From Daucus carota subsp. sativus (lineage: Eukaryota > Streptophyta > Magnoliopsida > Apiales > Apiaceae): a stretch of DNA of 64,000 nt. The stretch lies in assembly GCF_001625215.2 (NCBI RefSeq), contig NC_030386.2, positions 39,464,796-39,528,795 of the forward strand, written 5' to 3'. The position numbers and the translations under genes were made by a program. Positions 35,390 to 46,686 of the stretch are shown here, in pieces. Each line of letters begins with the position of its first letter. Positions within the stretch are counted from its first letter, which is position 1. Under the pieces are notes generated by a model. That model saw only the letters and a program-made list of their open reading frames with translations. It was not told where the DNA came from and made no database searches.

Positions 35390-36155
35390 AATTTTCAAAT
35401 TTCTAAAATTGACCTAGACCATTCAAATATCTTATTTTATATTCATTAATATTTTGTTGAAGTAAAATAAAATCGGACCCACAAAACAAAATCCAAAATC
35501 CCAAATAAATATAAAGCAACTTCTTTTTTTGAGAAATAAGTGGAGACAAACCCTTTTCATTACACAAACGATCCATATTATTATTATATCTGAGCTCCTG
35601 AGCTATAAATCTTTGCAGCGCCTGCATATACCCTCATTTTCCGTGTGCTATCTGCCGTTTACATCCACATTGCAAGTAAACTCAAATTGAAAATGTCAAG
35701 CCCTAGAAACAGTCCCCAAAGGCTAGACGGAGCAGCTCAGGAAATTGAAGTGTATATATATGTTACTCGCTTATCTTATCTTGATATTCTAGTTCTTGAT
35801 TTAGTTATTATAGTTTATGATATACCTTATACTCATTGCGGTATAATAATTCTACATGCTTTATTGTGAAATTCAATCATCTCTATGAAGTGCGTGATTG
35901 ATAATTCTTCTCTTATTTCTTTTTCAGGTCGCTCCTGCTTTAGTGGCCATAGTTATAAAATACTTACTTGTGAACGATTGTGTAATCAATATGAATCCTC
36001 CATTATGATTAATAGAATCTATCAATCTGAATAGAAAAATATTTTGATGAATAGCATATCGAGAAATAGTTTTTAGGCAAAAATCTAGATCTAGGAAATT
36101 ATTGCAAAGTTATAGATTTCTCCCATTAATCTGTGTTTTTAAGAACTAAGCATTG
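35390..36155 (+). pseudogene. Decayed duplicate of the Rxt3-gene promoter, exon 1 and microexon
   Basis: The region parallels 36160-37055. Shared landmarks are CATTAATATTTT, AAACAAAATCCAAAA, the AAATAAGTGG word, an ATG at 35693 reading MSSPRNSPQRLDGAAQEIE, the intron words TTCTAGTTCTTGATTTAG, the acceptor TTTTTCAG, and AAAATCTAGATCTAGGAAA downstream. In this copy the 8-nt microexon GTCTGAAG plus donor is replaced by GTCGCTCC with no usable donor, and no further exons follow before the second copy. It could still act as an alternative promoter or first exon. Confidence 0.75.
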
Positions 36156-36326
36156 TTGGTAACATTTTCAAAACTTTAAAATTGGACTAGACCATTAGAT
36201 ATCTTATTTCATATCCATTAATATTTTATTGGGGCCCATAAAACAAAATCCAAAAGCCCATATAATTATAAGGCAACTTCTTGTCAACAGAAATAAGTGG
36301 GGACCTCCTTTACATTACACAACCAG

Positions 36327-36424
36327 CCCATATTATTATTATAATTGAGCTCCCTAGCTACAAAACATAACATGGCCCATATTATTATTATAATTGAGCT
36401 CCCTAGCTACAAAACATAACATGG
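36327..36424 (+). repeat. 49-bp perfect tandem duplication in the Rxt3-gene promoter
   Basis: The unit starting CCCATATTATTATTATAATT and ending ATAACATGG is present twice, at 36327-36375 and 36376-36424, about 105 bp before the ATG. The decayed upstream copy has only one related stretch, so this is a recent local event. It doubles a GAGCTCCCTAGCTA segment that could hold promoter elements. Confidence 0.85.
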
Positions 36425-36529
36425 CCCACATATACCCTCACTTTCAGTGAGCATCCATCTTTTTATCACATTCACCCTTTTATCACATCTCTGCTAGCTA
36501 GTCACAGTCTAAGTAAACCCAAATTAAAA

Positions 36530-39500
36530 ATGTCAAGCCCTAGGAACAATCCCCAAAGGCTGGATGGTGCTGCTGCTCAAGAAATTGAAGGGTATATATA
36601 CATATTATTCACTTATCTTGATTTTCTAGTTCTTGATTTAGTTATTATAGTTTATGATATACTTTATACTCATTGCTGTAAAATGATTGTAATTCTACAT
36701 GCTATGTGAAATTTAATAATCTTTATGAAGTGCCTAAAGTTGTGTAATTGATATTTCTTCTTTTATTTCCTTTTCAGGTCTGAAGGTAAGCTGTAATTTG
36801 TCATTACCGGTGGGAATTGCTCATACTTTACTACATTAGTTGTAAAATACCTACTGCGTAATCTATGTGAATCCTCGATCTTTATCTATATGGTCAATGG
36901 AATCTATTAGTCTGAACAAAAAGATTTTGATGATTAGCATGCTCTCAATACAATACAGATCGAGATTAATTTTTAGGCAAAAATCTAGATCTAGGAAAAA
37001 GAAATGCAAAGTTATAGGTTTTTCCAATTAATTTATATCTCTTAAGAACTAAGTATTGTTTTAGGTCATCTTGATCCCACAGTAGTAGCAAAAAAATACT
37101 TGCACAAATAAAAAAATAGCACATTTAGTACTACTTTATTAGCCGGAGAGTATTCTTGGTGCGAAAAGTAAACTTAGATTAATGAAGTAAATTAGTTTAA
37201 TTAAAAATTTAGCACTGGGTTGCTTTCAGAAGCTAGGGTTTTACATTGGTCAAATGACCAAATTGTACTAATAGCAATGGGGGAGGCATAGAAAATGATC
37301 CCTCAGTTTTGTTTTATGACTGTCTTAATCCTCATGGACTCTTTTATGAAAATAAATTATGTTTCGAACTGCTCATATTACTATCATATATTATATTTAA
37401 GAGGTTAATTACTTGTTAATGAACATCTAAGATGACTAACTAAAATGCAATTGGCTTATGAAACCTCAGGATCTTAAAAGATGGTATACATGCAATTACT
37501 AATTGATAAGGTTAATCATTATTGGTGTCTAATTAGCTGTTAATATTTCTAATTTCCCCAATATTCATCCTCCTCTGAATCATTATTAATGATATAGATG
37601 ATTGTTATTCTGATGATAATATACAGATGCACATATAATTGTATCTTAGTTTAAATGATTTTAAGTTTTTGGTTACTGTTTCAGGAAAATCTGTTGTTAT
37701 GTATAAAGTTGGCGAATGTTTACAAGATCTGTTAAAAGCATGGAAGGAATTTGTATCCTCCCAAGCTAATAAATCTTCGGAAAGCTTTGAGAATGGTGTT
37801 ACTCTAGAAATGCGGATACCAGCTGAGCATGTCACAGCAACAAATCGCCAGGTAAATTTGTTATACTTTTGTGAGCATCAGAGGATCACTAAACCTGATG
37901 GATAAACTCCTGCAGCAAAAGATAAAAACAGTGAAGAAGCATACAGTGGTTTTCTTTTCTTTCTTTTGGTTCATGTATGTATGGCAGTGTATCAGAAGTT
38001 TTTTGAGTATTTTTTGTTCCTGCAGGTTAGAGGTAACCGGCTATGGGGGACTGACATATACACCGATGATTCTGATATTGTTGCTGGTATGTTGTGTGAG
38101 AACAAAACATGTTTGTGTGGACTGCACGGGTATTAATGATCGTGGCATTTATGAGTGTTGCTTTTGTATTTTCAGTCCTTATGCACTTGGGCTACTGTCG
38201 CACAACTGCTTCTCCTCCCCCATCTGCTTTGCAGGAGTTACGAGCTGTGATCCGACTCTTACCTCCTCAAAAATGTAAGTCCATAATCATTGAATTTCCG
38301 AAATTGGATGCCATTGTGCCAGTGTTCCTTGCATAATTAGCAGCAATAGCCAGCTTTTATTCTTTTTTTGTATACTGAACTAGCAGCTGAAACATATGCC
38401 CAGATGAAAGTAGTAAGCAAGGTTGTAACCACATGATCATCTAGATATTTGCTCTTAAGTTAAGAGCTCTTTTGGTAACCATTGATGTGGTATCTTATAA
38501 TTAAATACAACCGTAACCCTAGCAGTTACCGGAAAGTAATTAAGTTATTTGTCTGCTTTAAAAACTTTGGTGAAATAAGTTGCTTAAATATAACTACACA
38601 GCCTAGATTTAGTTGCAATAACAGCTCCATATCCATAGTTTTTTGTTGATTTAATTTTTAACCATTATTTGGTTGTGCTTCTTTTCTTATTACGAACATA
38701 TATTTTGGACATTGTTCTAGGCTACTTGTCTTCACTGAGGAACGATATTCGTTCACGTGCCTGGGGAGCTCCTACTGAATGCAGTTACCGAGTTGAGAGC
38801 TGTTGCATCATTAAGGTAAAATGAACACTTTAATCTGGTTAATATGTTATTCATACTAAGATGGTTTTAATATTTGTCTGCTTGCCATGTCTTGTATTCC
38901 AGAGAGGAGGTGGAACCATTAATCTTGATCCATGTACCTCCCCTATTGAGCCTACACTCGCGCCAATGGTTGTGGAGAAGACAATGACTACAAGAGCTGC
39001 AGCTGCGGTAATATCAATATTTAAGTGTATTATTATGTCCTATATACATGTTGTTTCCATGTTTAACATTGTTGTTGGTTGTGTGGAACCCTTGGTTGTT
39101 TAATCTTTTTTTAATTATCAAATTTATTGTTTTAGCTGATTCAAAAGATTTGAATCTGTTGATCTTTTGTGATTGGGATCATTCTAATTAACCTTTCCTT
39201 TATGTGATTTTGGAGAGTGGCTATGGTAGTTTGGTCAACTAATAATTATGAACCAGAACAGGTGGTATATATATTTGATTTATAATGCCAGCTGCTGTGA
39301 AGTTATTTTTTCTTTTTTTTGTTGCTGCAGAATGCATCAAAGCAGCAAAGATTTGCACAGGAAGTTATGATACAATTCAACCTCTGTAATGAGCCTTGGT
39401 ATGATCTGGACCCTCCTAAATTTAGCAATATTATTTAGCAATTTTTCTGTCTCTACATTTTCATTTTCGCCTTCACCTTCCAGGATCATGTACAGTATCA

Positions 39501-40532
39501 ACGCTGTTGCTGATAGAGGTCTGGAAAAGCCCCTCTTTACATCAGCCCGCTTGAAAATGGGAGAAGTTCTGTATTTGGAAAATCATGCTTGCAGGTAGAT
39601 TTCTATCTATTTGACTAGAGTTTTTATCTTTTAGAATTAAATTATATCTTTTGTATTATTACTTTGGAACCTGGTTGATGCAGAAAGTTATGATAATTAT
39701 GTTTCATATATTTGTAATCCAGACAGTATATATATGTTAAATTCATCTAATGTAACAAACTGATGATACAATTATGAATATTGTTTAATTGTGTACTTCG
39801 TGAATCTTCTAATTAAAGAATTTTTCAGGCTCGTGAAGTTAGTAGTACAATTAGAACCTCACACTCACAGTGTACACACACACACACACACACATAACCA
39901 ACTTTAAAAATAAGGTACCTTAAATGTTTGTATGCAACTATAAGTATAAACTTTAAAAATAAGATACCTTACATGTTAGTCTGTAACTATAAGTATAAAC
40001 GTATAAGTAGGGGTTTTCAACTTCCCATCTTTATGTGGCTGCAGATATGAGCTCTGCTTTGTTAAGGAAAAGGTGGTCAAGAGAGAAACAAAAGATCCTG
40101 CAAATATAGCTGAGTCTGAGAGCATTGATCTCTTTCGATGGTCTCGTTGTAAGAAGCCCCTTCCCCAGGAGTTGATGCTTTCTCTAGGAATCCCCCTCCC
40201 TCTTGAAAATGTGGAGGTATGTAATTGCAAACATCTATGTCTTATAATCTTCTCTTTCATAGTTTCCACGGCTTGTAAAATGATCCGGATCGAACGGGAC
40301 ACCATCTGCCCAAGTATCAGATCATATCGTTTTATTTTTAGGATGTCTAGATTTGGGTCGGGAATCATTTTATTTATTCTCATGTGCCTTATACATTGAT
40401 ACCTATGCTCATACACAGGTGTTGGAGGATAATCTTGAATGGGAAGACATCAACTGGTCGCCGTCAGGAGTTTGGATAGCTGGAAAAGAGTATCCGCTTA
40501 ATCGGGTGCATTTTCTAGCTCCAAAGAAGTGA
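36530..40532 (+). CDS. Rxt3-domain protein, histone deacetylase complex subunit-like (353 aa)
   Basis: Rxt3 is a subunit of the yeast Rpd3L deacetylase complex; the Arabidopsis protein HDC1 carries a related domain. Eleven exons with matching phases are read: 36530-36591, 36778-36785, 37685-37851, 38026-38086, 38176-38274, 38721-38815, 38903-39007, 39331-39398, 39484-39594, 40045-40216 and 40419-40532, giving 353 aa. The second exon is an 8-nt microexon (GTCTGAAG) that joins ...EIEG to SEGKSVV in frame. The domain signature is LWGTDIYTDDSDIVAVLMH, followed by LRAVIRLLPPQ, SRAWGAPTECSYRVE, an EPTLAP stretch and YELCFV. HDC1 is much longer as I recall, so this is a short relative. The family call rests on remembered motifs. 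It is expected to be nuclear; no targeting signal was checked. Confidence 0.75.
39877..39896 (+). repeat. (AC)n microsatellite
   Basis: About ten CA dinucleotides lie in intron 9 of the Rxt3-domain gene. A simple repeat with no other signal. Confidence 0.85.
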
Positions 40533-42386
40533 GGTTTTCCACCAGCTTCTCCAAACTAATGAGTTTGGATTATCATGTGTTCTCGACTATAGTTGGTAAT
40601 CATGAATAATGTAGGAAGTGTTCGACCATATTGTACCTAGATATTGTATCTAGATGAGCATGTGGTCACAACGTTGGTTACTACTTTTGATAAAGTGTTG
40701 TACCTGAATTGTTTTTGCAATGCTGAAGTTGGGAGATATTGGATAATTTTTCTAAAGATTTTCATTGCTCTTTTCTAAGATGATGCTGCATGATTGATTA
40801 ATTTTACGCCGCATGCAACCCATTTTTCATCGATTGTTTAAGTGGATCTGAACTTGTCCAGGTTGGATACATCCTTTGGTGTGCCTGGTATTAAAAAAGT
40901 TATTTTAATTAATCTAATAAGGCATATAAATTGGAACATTTTTAACTAAGATCTATTTATTTGAAATTTTATGGGATGTTTTTTAAGAAAATTATTTTAA
41001 CCAACTCAATAAAAATATATACATCCTAGGACTCATTTTAAATGTAAATATTATTTCTTCAAAAAAAATGTAAATATTATTCTAACACCCATCTCAAAAA
41101 TAACATCAAATATCAGAATAAGATTAGATCCGATATCTATTACTGTACTTTAAGTATCAATTAGGTAAATATTGCAAAGAAGGTGAGTGAGTAATTAGAC
41201 TAATGAGTTAAAGTAATTCTAGATGTGATATTTTAAATAATTAATGGACTCTAATTGATAAAAAAAAATAAAAATATATAATTTCAAGTGTGTCTGACAA
41301 AGGATAAATACATAATATGAATTCTGGCACTTAAGTTTAACTCTTAAGTAGCAATAATTATAAAGGCTTAAACACGTGCATCTCTTTATATATATTTGAA
41401 ACAAAAAAGCTTAGTAATTGTCCAATGAGCGTACGTAGGGAATAGAATTTATATTTATATGAAAATTTTTAATAATAAATGTTAAATAAATATTCAACAT
41501 TTCTTATTCTCAAAAAGAAGACACTTATCTTTTTAAATAAAAATATAATTACGTATTTTTTGGGAAATAAATGATCATCTTTTAAAAATTAAATAAGTTA
41601 AATTGAATCTATATATTATATGACTTGTTCTTTTATTAATATTATTTTGACACTTTGAAATTCCATTATCCTAATGTTCGGCACTTATTAGTACTTATAA
41701 CAAAATTTACATAAAAATAAAATACGCAATTTAGATAAATTTTGAATTTATATAATTATATAGCATCAAAATTATAATTGCTATGAGGATTAACAACAAT
41801 TCCGGTTATGAAAATTCCTTAACTAAAGATGAGTTATCGTATTTGAGAAAATAGAAATAATCCCATGAAGATATCACATTTCAACCCTCTCCCTTGTCCA
41901 TAATTTTAATCAATATTTATAAAACCGATAGCAAATGTCACGTTATTATTAATTAAAATCTTAAAATAATATATTTTATTTATAAGAATATAAAAACATT
42001 ACAATATTTTAGATTTAAATTATAATTAATCAATATAATAATAATTATTAAAATAAAATATATTAAATATTCAACAAATTTTATATAATATTTTATGCTC
42101 AGAATTTAATCTATCACCGTAACTGGCTCACTGCAGATGCTCTGAGGCAATCTTACTCTTAACATGTTGATGAGGTTAGCTGTGAATCCGCTGTTCACTC
42201 AGATTCACGCAGATTCGATATCTTCATACATCATTTTCAATTTACCACGTGGGTTTAAATGCCAGCAGACGGGGACCGAGCAATAAAAATGTCACAACTA
42301 AACAAATTGTACAAATTTGACTTTATATAGATATGAAAAATATCAGGATCCGGTAATCTTATGCCACACATTCACAACTCTTCAAC
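40533..42386. other. Rxt3-gene 3' flank and P450-A upstream region
   Basis: This is AT-rich intergenic DNA without a supported gene. The final 150 bp contains GTTTAAATGCCAGCAGACGG, GGGGACCGAGCAATAA and a TTTATATAG box about 65 bp before the P450 ATG. Related words recur near 53775 and 63845, so this promoter-side segment belongs to the repeated P450 unit. Confidence 0.5.
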
Positions 42387-44446
42387 ATGTCTCCCACAGA
42401 TTTTGCGTTGCTTATAGTAACCGCCGGAGCCTTGGGGTGGTTCATCCTGCGATGCCGAACCATGGTTCGACACCGCGGCCGCAGGCAACCACCCGGGCCA
42501 ATAGGTTTACCGGTCATCGGTCACCTCCACATGCTAGGAAAACTCCCTCACCGCAGCCTCTACAAGTTGTCACAAAAATATGGTCCCATAATGTCGATCC
42601 GCCTCGGATCTGTTCCCACAATTATAGTGTCGTCGCCCTCGGCTGCTGAGCTCTTTCTCAGGACTCACGACACGGTTTTCGCTAGCAGGCCTAATGCCCA
42701 GGCCGCCGAGTACTTATCCTATGGCAGCAAAGGTTTGGCATTCTCGAAATATGGTTCGTATTGGCGTAGCGTGAGGAAGTTTTGCACAATGGAGCTTCTT
42801 AGTGTCGCGAAAATTGATTCTATGGCTAGGCTGAGAAGGGAGGAACTGGGCTTGCTGGTGCAGTCCCTGAAAGTGGCGGCCAGGACCGGTGAGGTTGTGG
42901 ATTTTAGCGAGAAGGTGGCGCGTCTGATAGAAGACATGACTTGCCGAATGTTGTTTGGGAAGAGCAGAGATGATCGGTTTGACTTGAGTAAGATCATACA
43001 TGAGCTGGCAGAGGTTACTGGAGCCTTCAATCTTGCGGACTATGTCCCATTTTTAGGGGCATTTGATCTCCAGGTATCAATTACTAGTATAAAACTGCTC
43101 CCTCCGTCCACCAGATTCTTTATATCATCGAACGTAATCTCGACATGCATTTTAGGGCTCTCATTAAGCATATTTACATAATTTATATCCAATTATACTT
43201 AACGGAAGTCTTAAAATGCGTGTGAAGCCCTCCGTCCGCCAGCGTAAAGAACCTAGCGGGTCGGAGGGAATATACTTGAGATCTCATTGTTACGGTGGGA
43301 GCTATACTTGAGATCTCATTGTTACGGTGGGCTCTCGGGTTTAAAATAGGAGAGAAACGGAGAGAAGTGAAAAGAAAATTTAATGAATTATTAATCGAGA
43401 AAAGAAAAGATAACTTCCACGGGTTTCTCTTTAAAAATGGATTGATTTGGAGAAGAACTCTCACACTTGCTAATAAAATATGGGCATCACGTAATTAGGC
43501 AAACAGAGTATATGATTTGGGTCCGTCACGAACAAGATAAAATATTAAAATTGCAGGCAGAACCTGTTTCCTCTGCAGGTAACTCAAGGACCCTGATCTT
43601 TAATTTAATTGTTTTCGTCAGGGATTAACTCGACGCCTCAGAGTTGCTGCTAAGGCATTTGATAAAATCTTAGAGACTATCATTGATGATCATGAACAAA
43701 AAGCTGGAAATGACGATACAGAGCTTGATAAGGATTTTGTTGATGTCATGCTAGCTCTGAAGAACAATCCTACAAGTACTCACCAGCAATTAGCGCAGAT
43801 CATCGATAGATCAATTACCAAAGCCATTATCTTGGATATGATTTTCGGAGCCATTGATACCTCCCACACCGCGATAGAATGGATCATGTCAGAACTCCTC
43901 CGACATCCAAAAGTGATGAAACGACTTCAAGAAGAAATTAGTGTCATAGTAGATGGCGAACTTGTGGAAGAATCACATCTGGATAAACTTGAGTACCTAG
44001 ACATGGTGGTCAAGGAAGCCTTGAGACTTCATCCGGTGGGACCCCTGTTAGTTCCTCATGAGTCGATGGAGGACATTGTGATCGATGGATATTACATAGA
44101 GAAGAATTCGCGTGTGATCATTAATGGTTGGGGCATTGGACGAGATCCAAGGATTTGGTCTGAAAATGTGGAAGAATTCATTCCTGAGAGATTTGCGGGT
44201 ACTGACATAGATCTCCGGGGGAAAAGTTTTCAGCTTATACCATTTGGTTCAGGCCGGAGAGGCTGTCCAGGTATACACTTGGGACTAATAAACATCAAAT
44301 TGGTGGTTGCTCAGTTAGTACACAGCTTCGATTGGGAGCTACCTTTGGGGATTTCACCCGACGAGTTAAATATGGATGAAACATTCGGTTTGTCATTGCC
44401 AAGGGCAGAGCATCTCCTGGCCATACCCAAATTTAGGAAAAGTTGA
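42387..44446 (+). CDS. Cytochrome P450 A, CYP736-like (503 aa)
   Basis: An ER-anchored haem-thiolate monooxygenase of the CYP71 clan, closest from memory to CYP736A. The substrate cannot be told from sequence. Exon 1 is 42387-43073 and exon 2 is 43622-44446, with a phase-0 intron after FDLQ as is common in this clan; total 503 aa. It has an N-terminal hydrophobic anchor (FALLIVTAGALGWFIL), the proline hinge PPGPIGLPVIGHL, SYWRSVRKFC (helix C), the I-helix GAIDTSHTAIEW near residue 305, KEALR (ExxR) near 360, PERF near 417, and the haem loop FGSGRRGCPG with Cys about 443. All key residues are present. The intron carries a Stowaway MITE and a 32-bp tandem repeat. It is the first of three paralogues in direct orientation. 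Confidence 0.95.
43098..43270. mobile_element. Stowaway-like MITE in the P450-A intron, eroded
   Basis: CTCCCTCCGTCCACCAG at the left pairs with the GGTCGGAGGGAA end on the right. Borders are imperfect, so it is older than the other Stowaway copies here. P450-B and C lack it at this intron position. Confidence 0.65.
43271..43334 (+). repeat. 32-bp tandem repeat, two copies
   Basis: The unit beginning TATACTTGAGATCTCATTGT is repeated directly after the MITE in the P450-A intron; only the last bases differ. Confidence 0.8.
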
Positions 44447-44702
44447 ATTCCACATTCATGGTGGTATGTGTGATTGTCCTGTGTAACTTTAAGCAGAATG
44501 AGTAGCTACCCTCTTGTGAGGAGTTGTTTTGATAAATTGTTATGTGCGGACTGCAGTGTTTTATCAACTCCCTCCCTTCTTAATTATCAATCGCATCTGT
44601 TTTTAATTTTAAAATTTAAAATATCAAACTGATCGATATTTGATTAAATATTAAAATTATTTATTTATTATATTAATAAATTAAAAAATATATAAATAGA
44701 TT

Positions 44703-44788
44703 TTTTTTTTTTTTGAGCCAGAGTCGAACCCAGGACCTGGGCCAACAGAGGATAAGCCCTTAACCACTTGGGCTATCCAATCGTGCTC
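44703..44788 (-). mobile_element. Short tRNA-derived SINE
   Basis: On the minus strand the sequence shows an A-box-like TAGCCCAAGTGGTTAAGGG, a B-box-like GGTTCGACTCT and a poly(A) tail. It is bracketed by AAATATATAAATAGATT at about 44687-44702 and 44789-44805, a target-site duplication. The tRNA resemblance is only to the promoter boxes; it cannot fold as a full tRNA with proper arms. Confidence 0.75.
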
Positions 44789-45353
44789 AAATATATAAAT
44801 AGATTAGTTACATGTTTTAGTGAAAAAATTTGTTTAACTCTTCGAATCATATAATACACATAAATTTCATCAATTTAAATAATCAAAAATCACTTAAATA
44901 TTATAAATCTGTATTTAGGGAGGGCCAGTAAATATCTATATATATTAATTGGTTCTTTACACTTTGACATTTCAATTTCTGGTTCGCTTACATTCCACTT
45001 ATGACAACATTTTTGTATTTTTCCACTACTGCATATTTTTCTTCCAAAGAATTATTGCAGTTCCTAGTTAAAACAAAATTTATGACAGGGCAAGATCAAT
45101 CTTATCCGTGTCATGTTGACAACGTTAACTGTGGATTTGTTTTTCATATTTTCAACTTTTCGTTCTTCTAGGTGTTATGTGTCTACATTTAAATACCAGA
45201 TGATTTTCAGCTCGAGTGTTTGATGGGAGATATTTTTCTATCAATTTAATTCCTGTATTGTTGGCTGATTTGAATGATAAATGGAATACTTTTTCCGTCA
45301 AAAAAAAATGAAAGATGATAATAGAACGATCATAGATTACATTTTCAAAGATA

Positions 45354-45604
45354 CTCCCTCCGTCCCCCTGAGTAGTATACATTGGGGGACGGGGATGCGG
45401 CACGGACTTTAATGCTCCTGTAAAGTGTAGTTGTGTAATTTATTTTTAAAATTTTCTTTTTCTGAATTAAAGTTTGGATGCTATATTTTTATTCAGAAAA
45501 AGAAAATCTCAAAAATAAGTTATGGAACTATGTTTTATAAGAGCATTGAAATGCGTGTCGAGCAGTTGAAAAGAAACGTATACAATTAAATGGGACAGAG
45601 GGAG
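45354..45604. mobile_element. Stowaway MITE, 251 bp, with TA target duplication
   Basis: The ends are CTCCCTCCGTCCC and its imperfect complement GGGACAGAGGGAG, with TA on each side. The paralogous intergenic sequence at about 53629-53660 reads TTTCAAAGATAGACAAAT without the element, giving an empty site within the window. Confidence 0.85.
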
Positions 45605-46686
45605 TAGACAAACCGTATAAAGTTGACTTGTTCGGATATGATTAATGTAAATTGTTTAATTATAATTTAGTAAAATGATTTAACAATCATTCATGCATGG
45701 GAAATTTATTTAAAATAATCCAATCAATAAAATAGATTTAAAAAAATGGAGATAAGTTAGATATAAATATATGTCATTTTGATTTTGGATCTGCATTCTA
45801 ATTTCTTGCATGATTTATGGACATTAGTTTATTTTAATTTCCTAACAAAAAATATAAATGTAAAGTCTGAATAATTTTTTTAGATATTCATTTTATTTTC
45901 ATTTTTTTCATTCAAAATTCATTTTTTTTTTGAAATAAATCATATTAATAAAATTCATTTTTTATTAAATCATATTATATATATAGAAAATTACATAACA
46001 TATCATCCTTTCCTTTATTAATATAATTGATGAGTAGTTTATCAGAGTAATCGATGATAAAATTTCTATTGATAAGAAAGTGGTCAAGATTTAAAGTTGG
46101 GGAGCAACTGTGTTGATGTCATGCTAGCTCTATGAAGAATCAACATATATCATTTTTTGTAAAAAATAAATTATTAAATTATATTAATTAAAAATATTAA
46201 TAAAATTATTATTGTCATATATTTTTGCATCATTGATTGAGTTTTGTATCAAACATTAATATTTCATTACTTAAATAGAGACGGAAAAAATAAAAAATAA
46301 ATGTATCTCATACTTCCATTTCATACCCACCTCCCCACTTGGGTATCAAAAACAACTCATACCATGGAGGTTTAAGGCTGGGTTTCAGATTTTGTTTTTC
46401 TTTAGACAAACCTCATACATTCCATAAATCCATGAACCAAACGACTCCTAAATAGAATGAATATGTATTAGATTTTTAATTAAAATAATTAGAATGAAAT
46501 AATGGAAGTAACGAAAATTTTAAACTATTTTACTGATCACTAGCAATTTATACCAGTAAATTTAAGATTAGCAGAGAGAGAGGCTATAGCTCAATATATA
46601 TATACGCATATTGTGATAATGCATTTGCAGGTGCAGCACCTTTCTTTGACAAGAAACAAGTAGCAACACTTTCACAGCTCTTCAAC
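45605..46686. other. P450-B upstream region
   Basis: This is AT-rich intergenic DNA resembling 53.4-54 kb and 63.3-63.9 kb. The last 110 bp, with TGCATTTGCAGGTG, GCACCTTTCTTTGACAAG and CACTTTCACAGCTCTTCAAC just before the ATG, is almost the same as upstream of P450-C. A run of TATATATATA about 90 bp before the ATG may supply the TATA box. Confidence 0.5.

Noticed and set aside
44703-44788. tRNA gene on the minus strand
   Set aside because: Only A- and B-box-like promoter wording is present, with a poly(A) tail and target duplications; this is a SINE, and no complete cloverleaf can be made.
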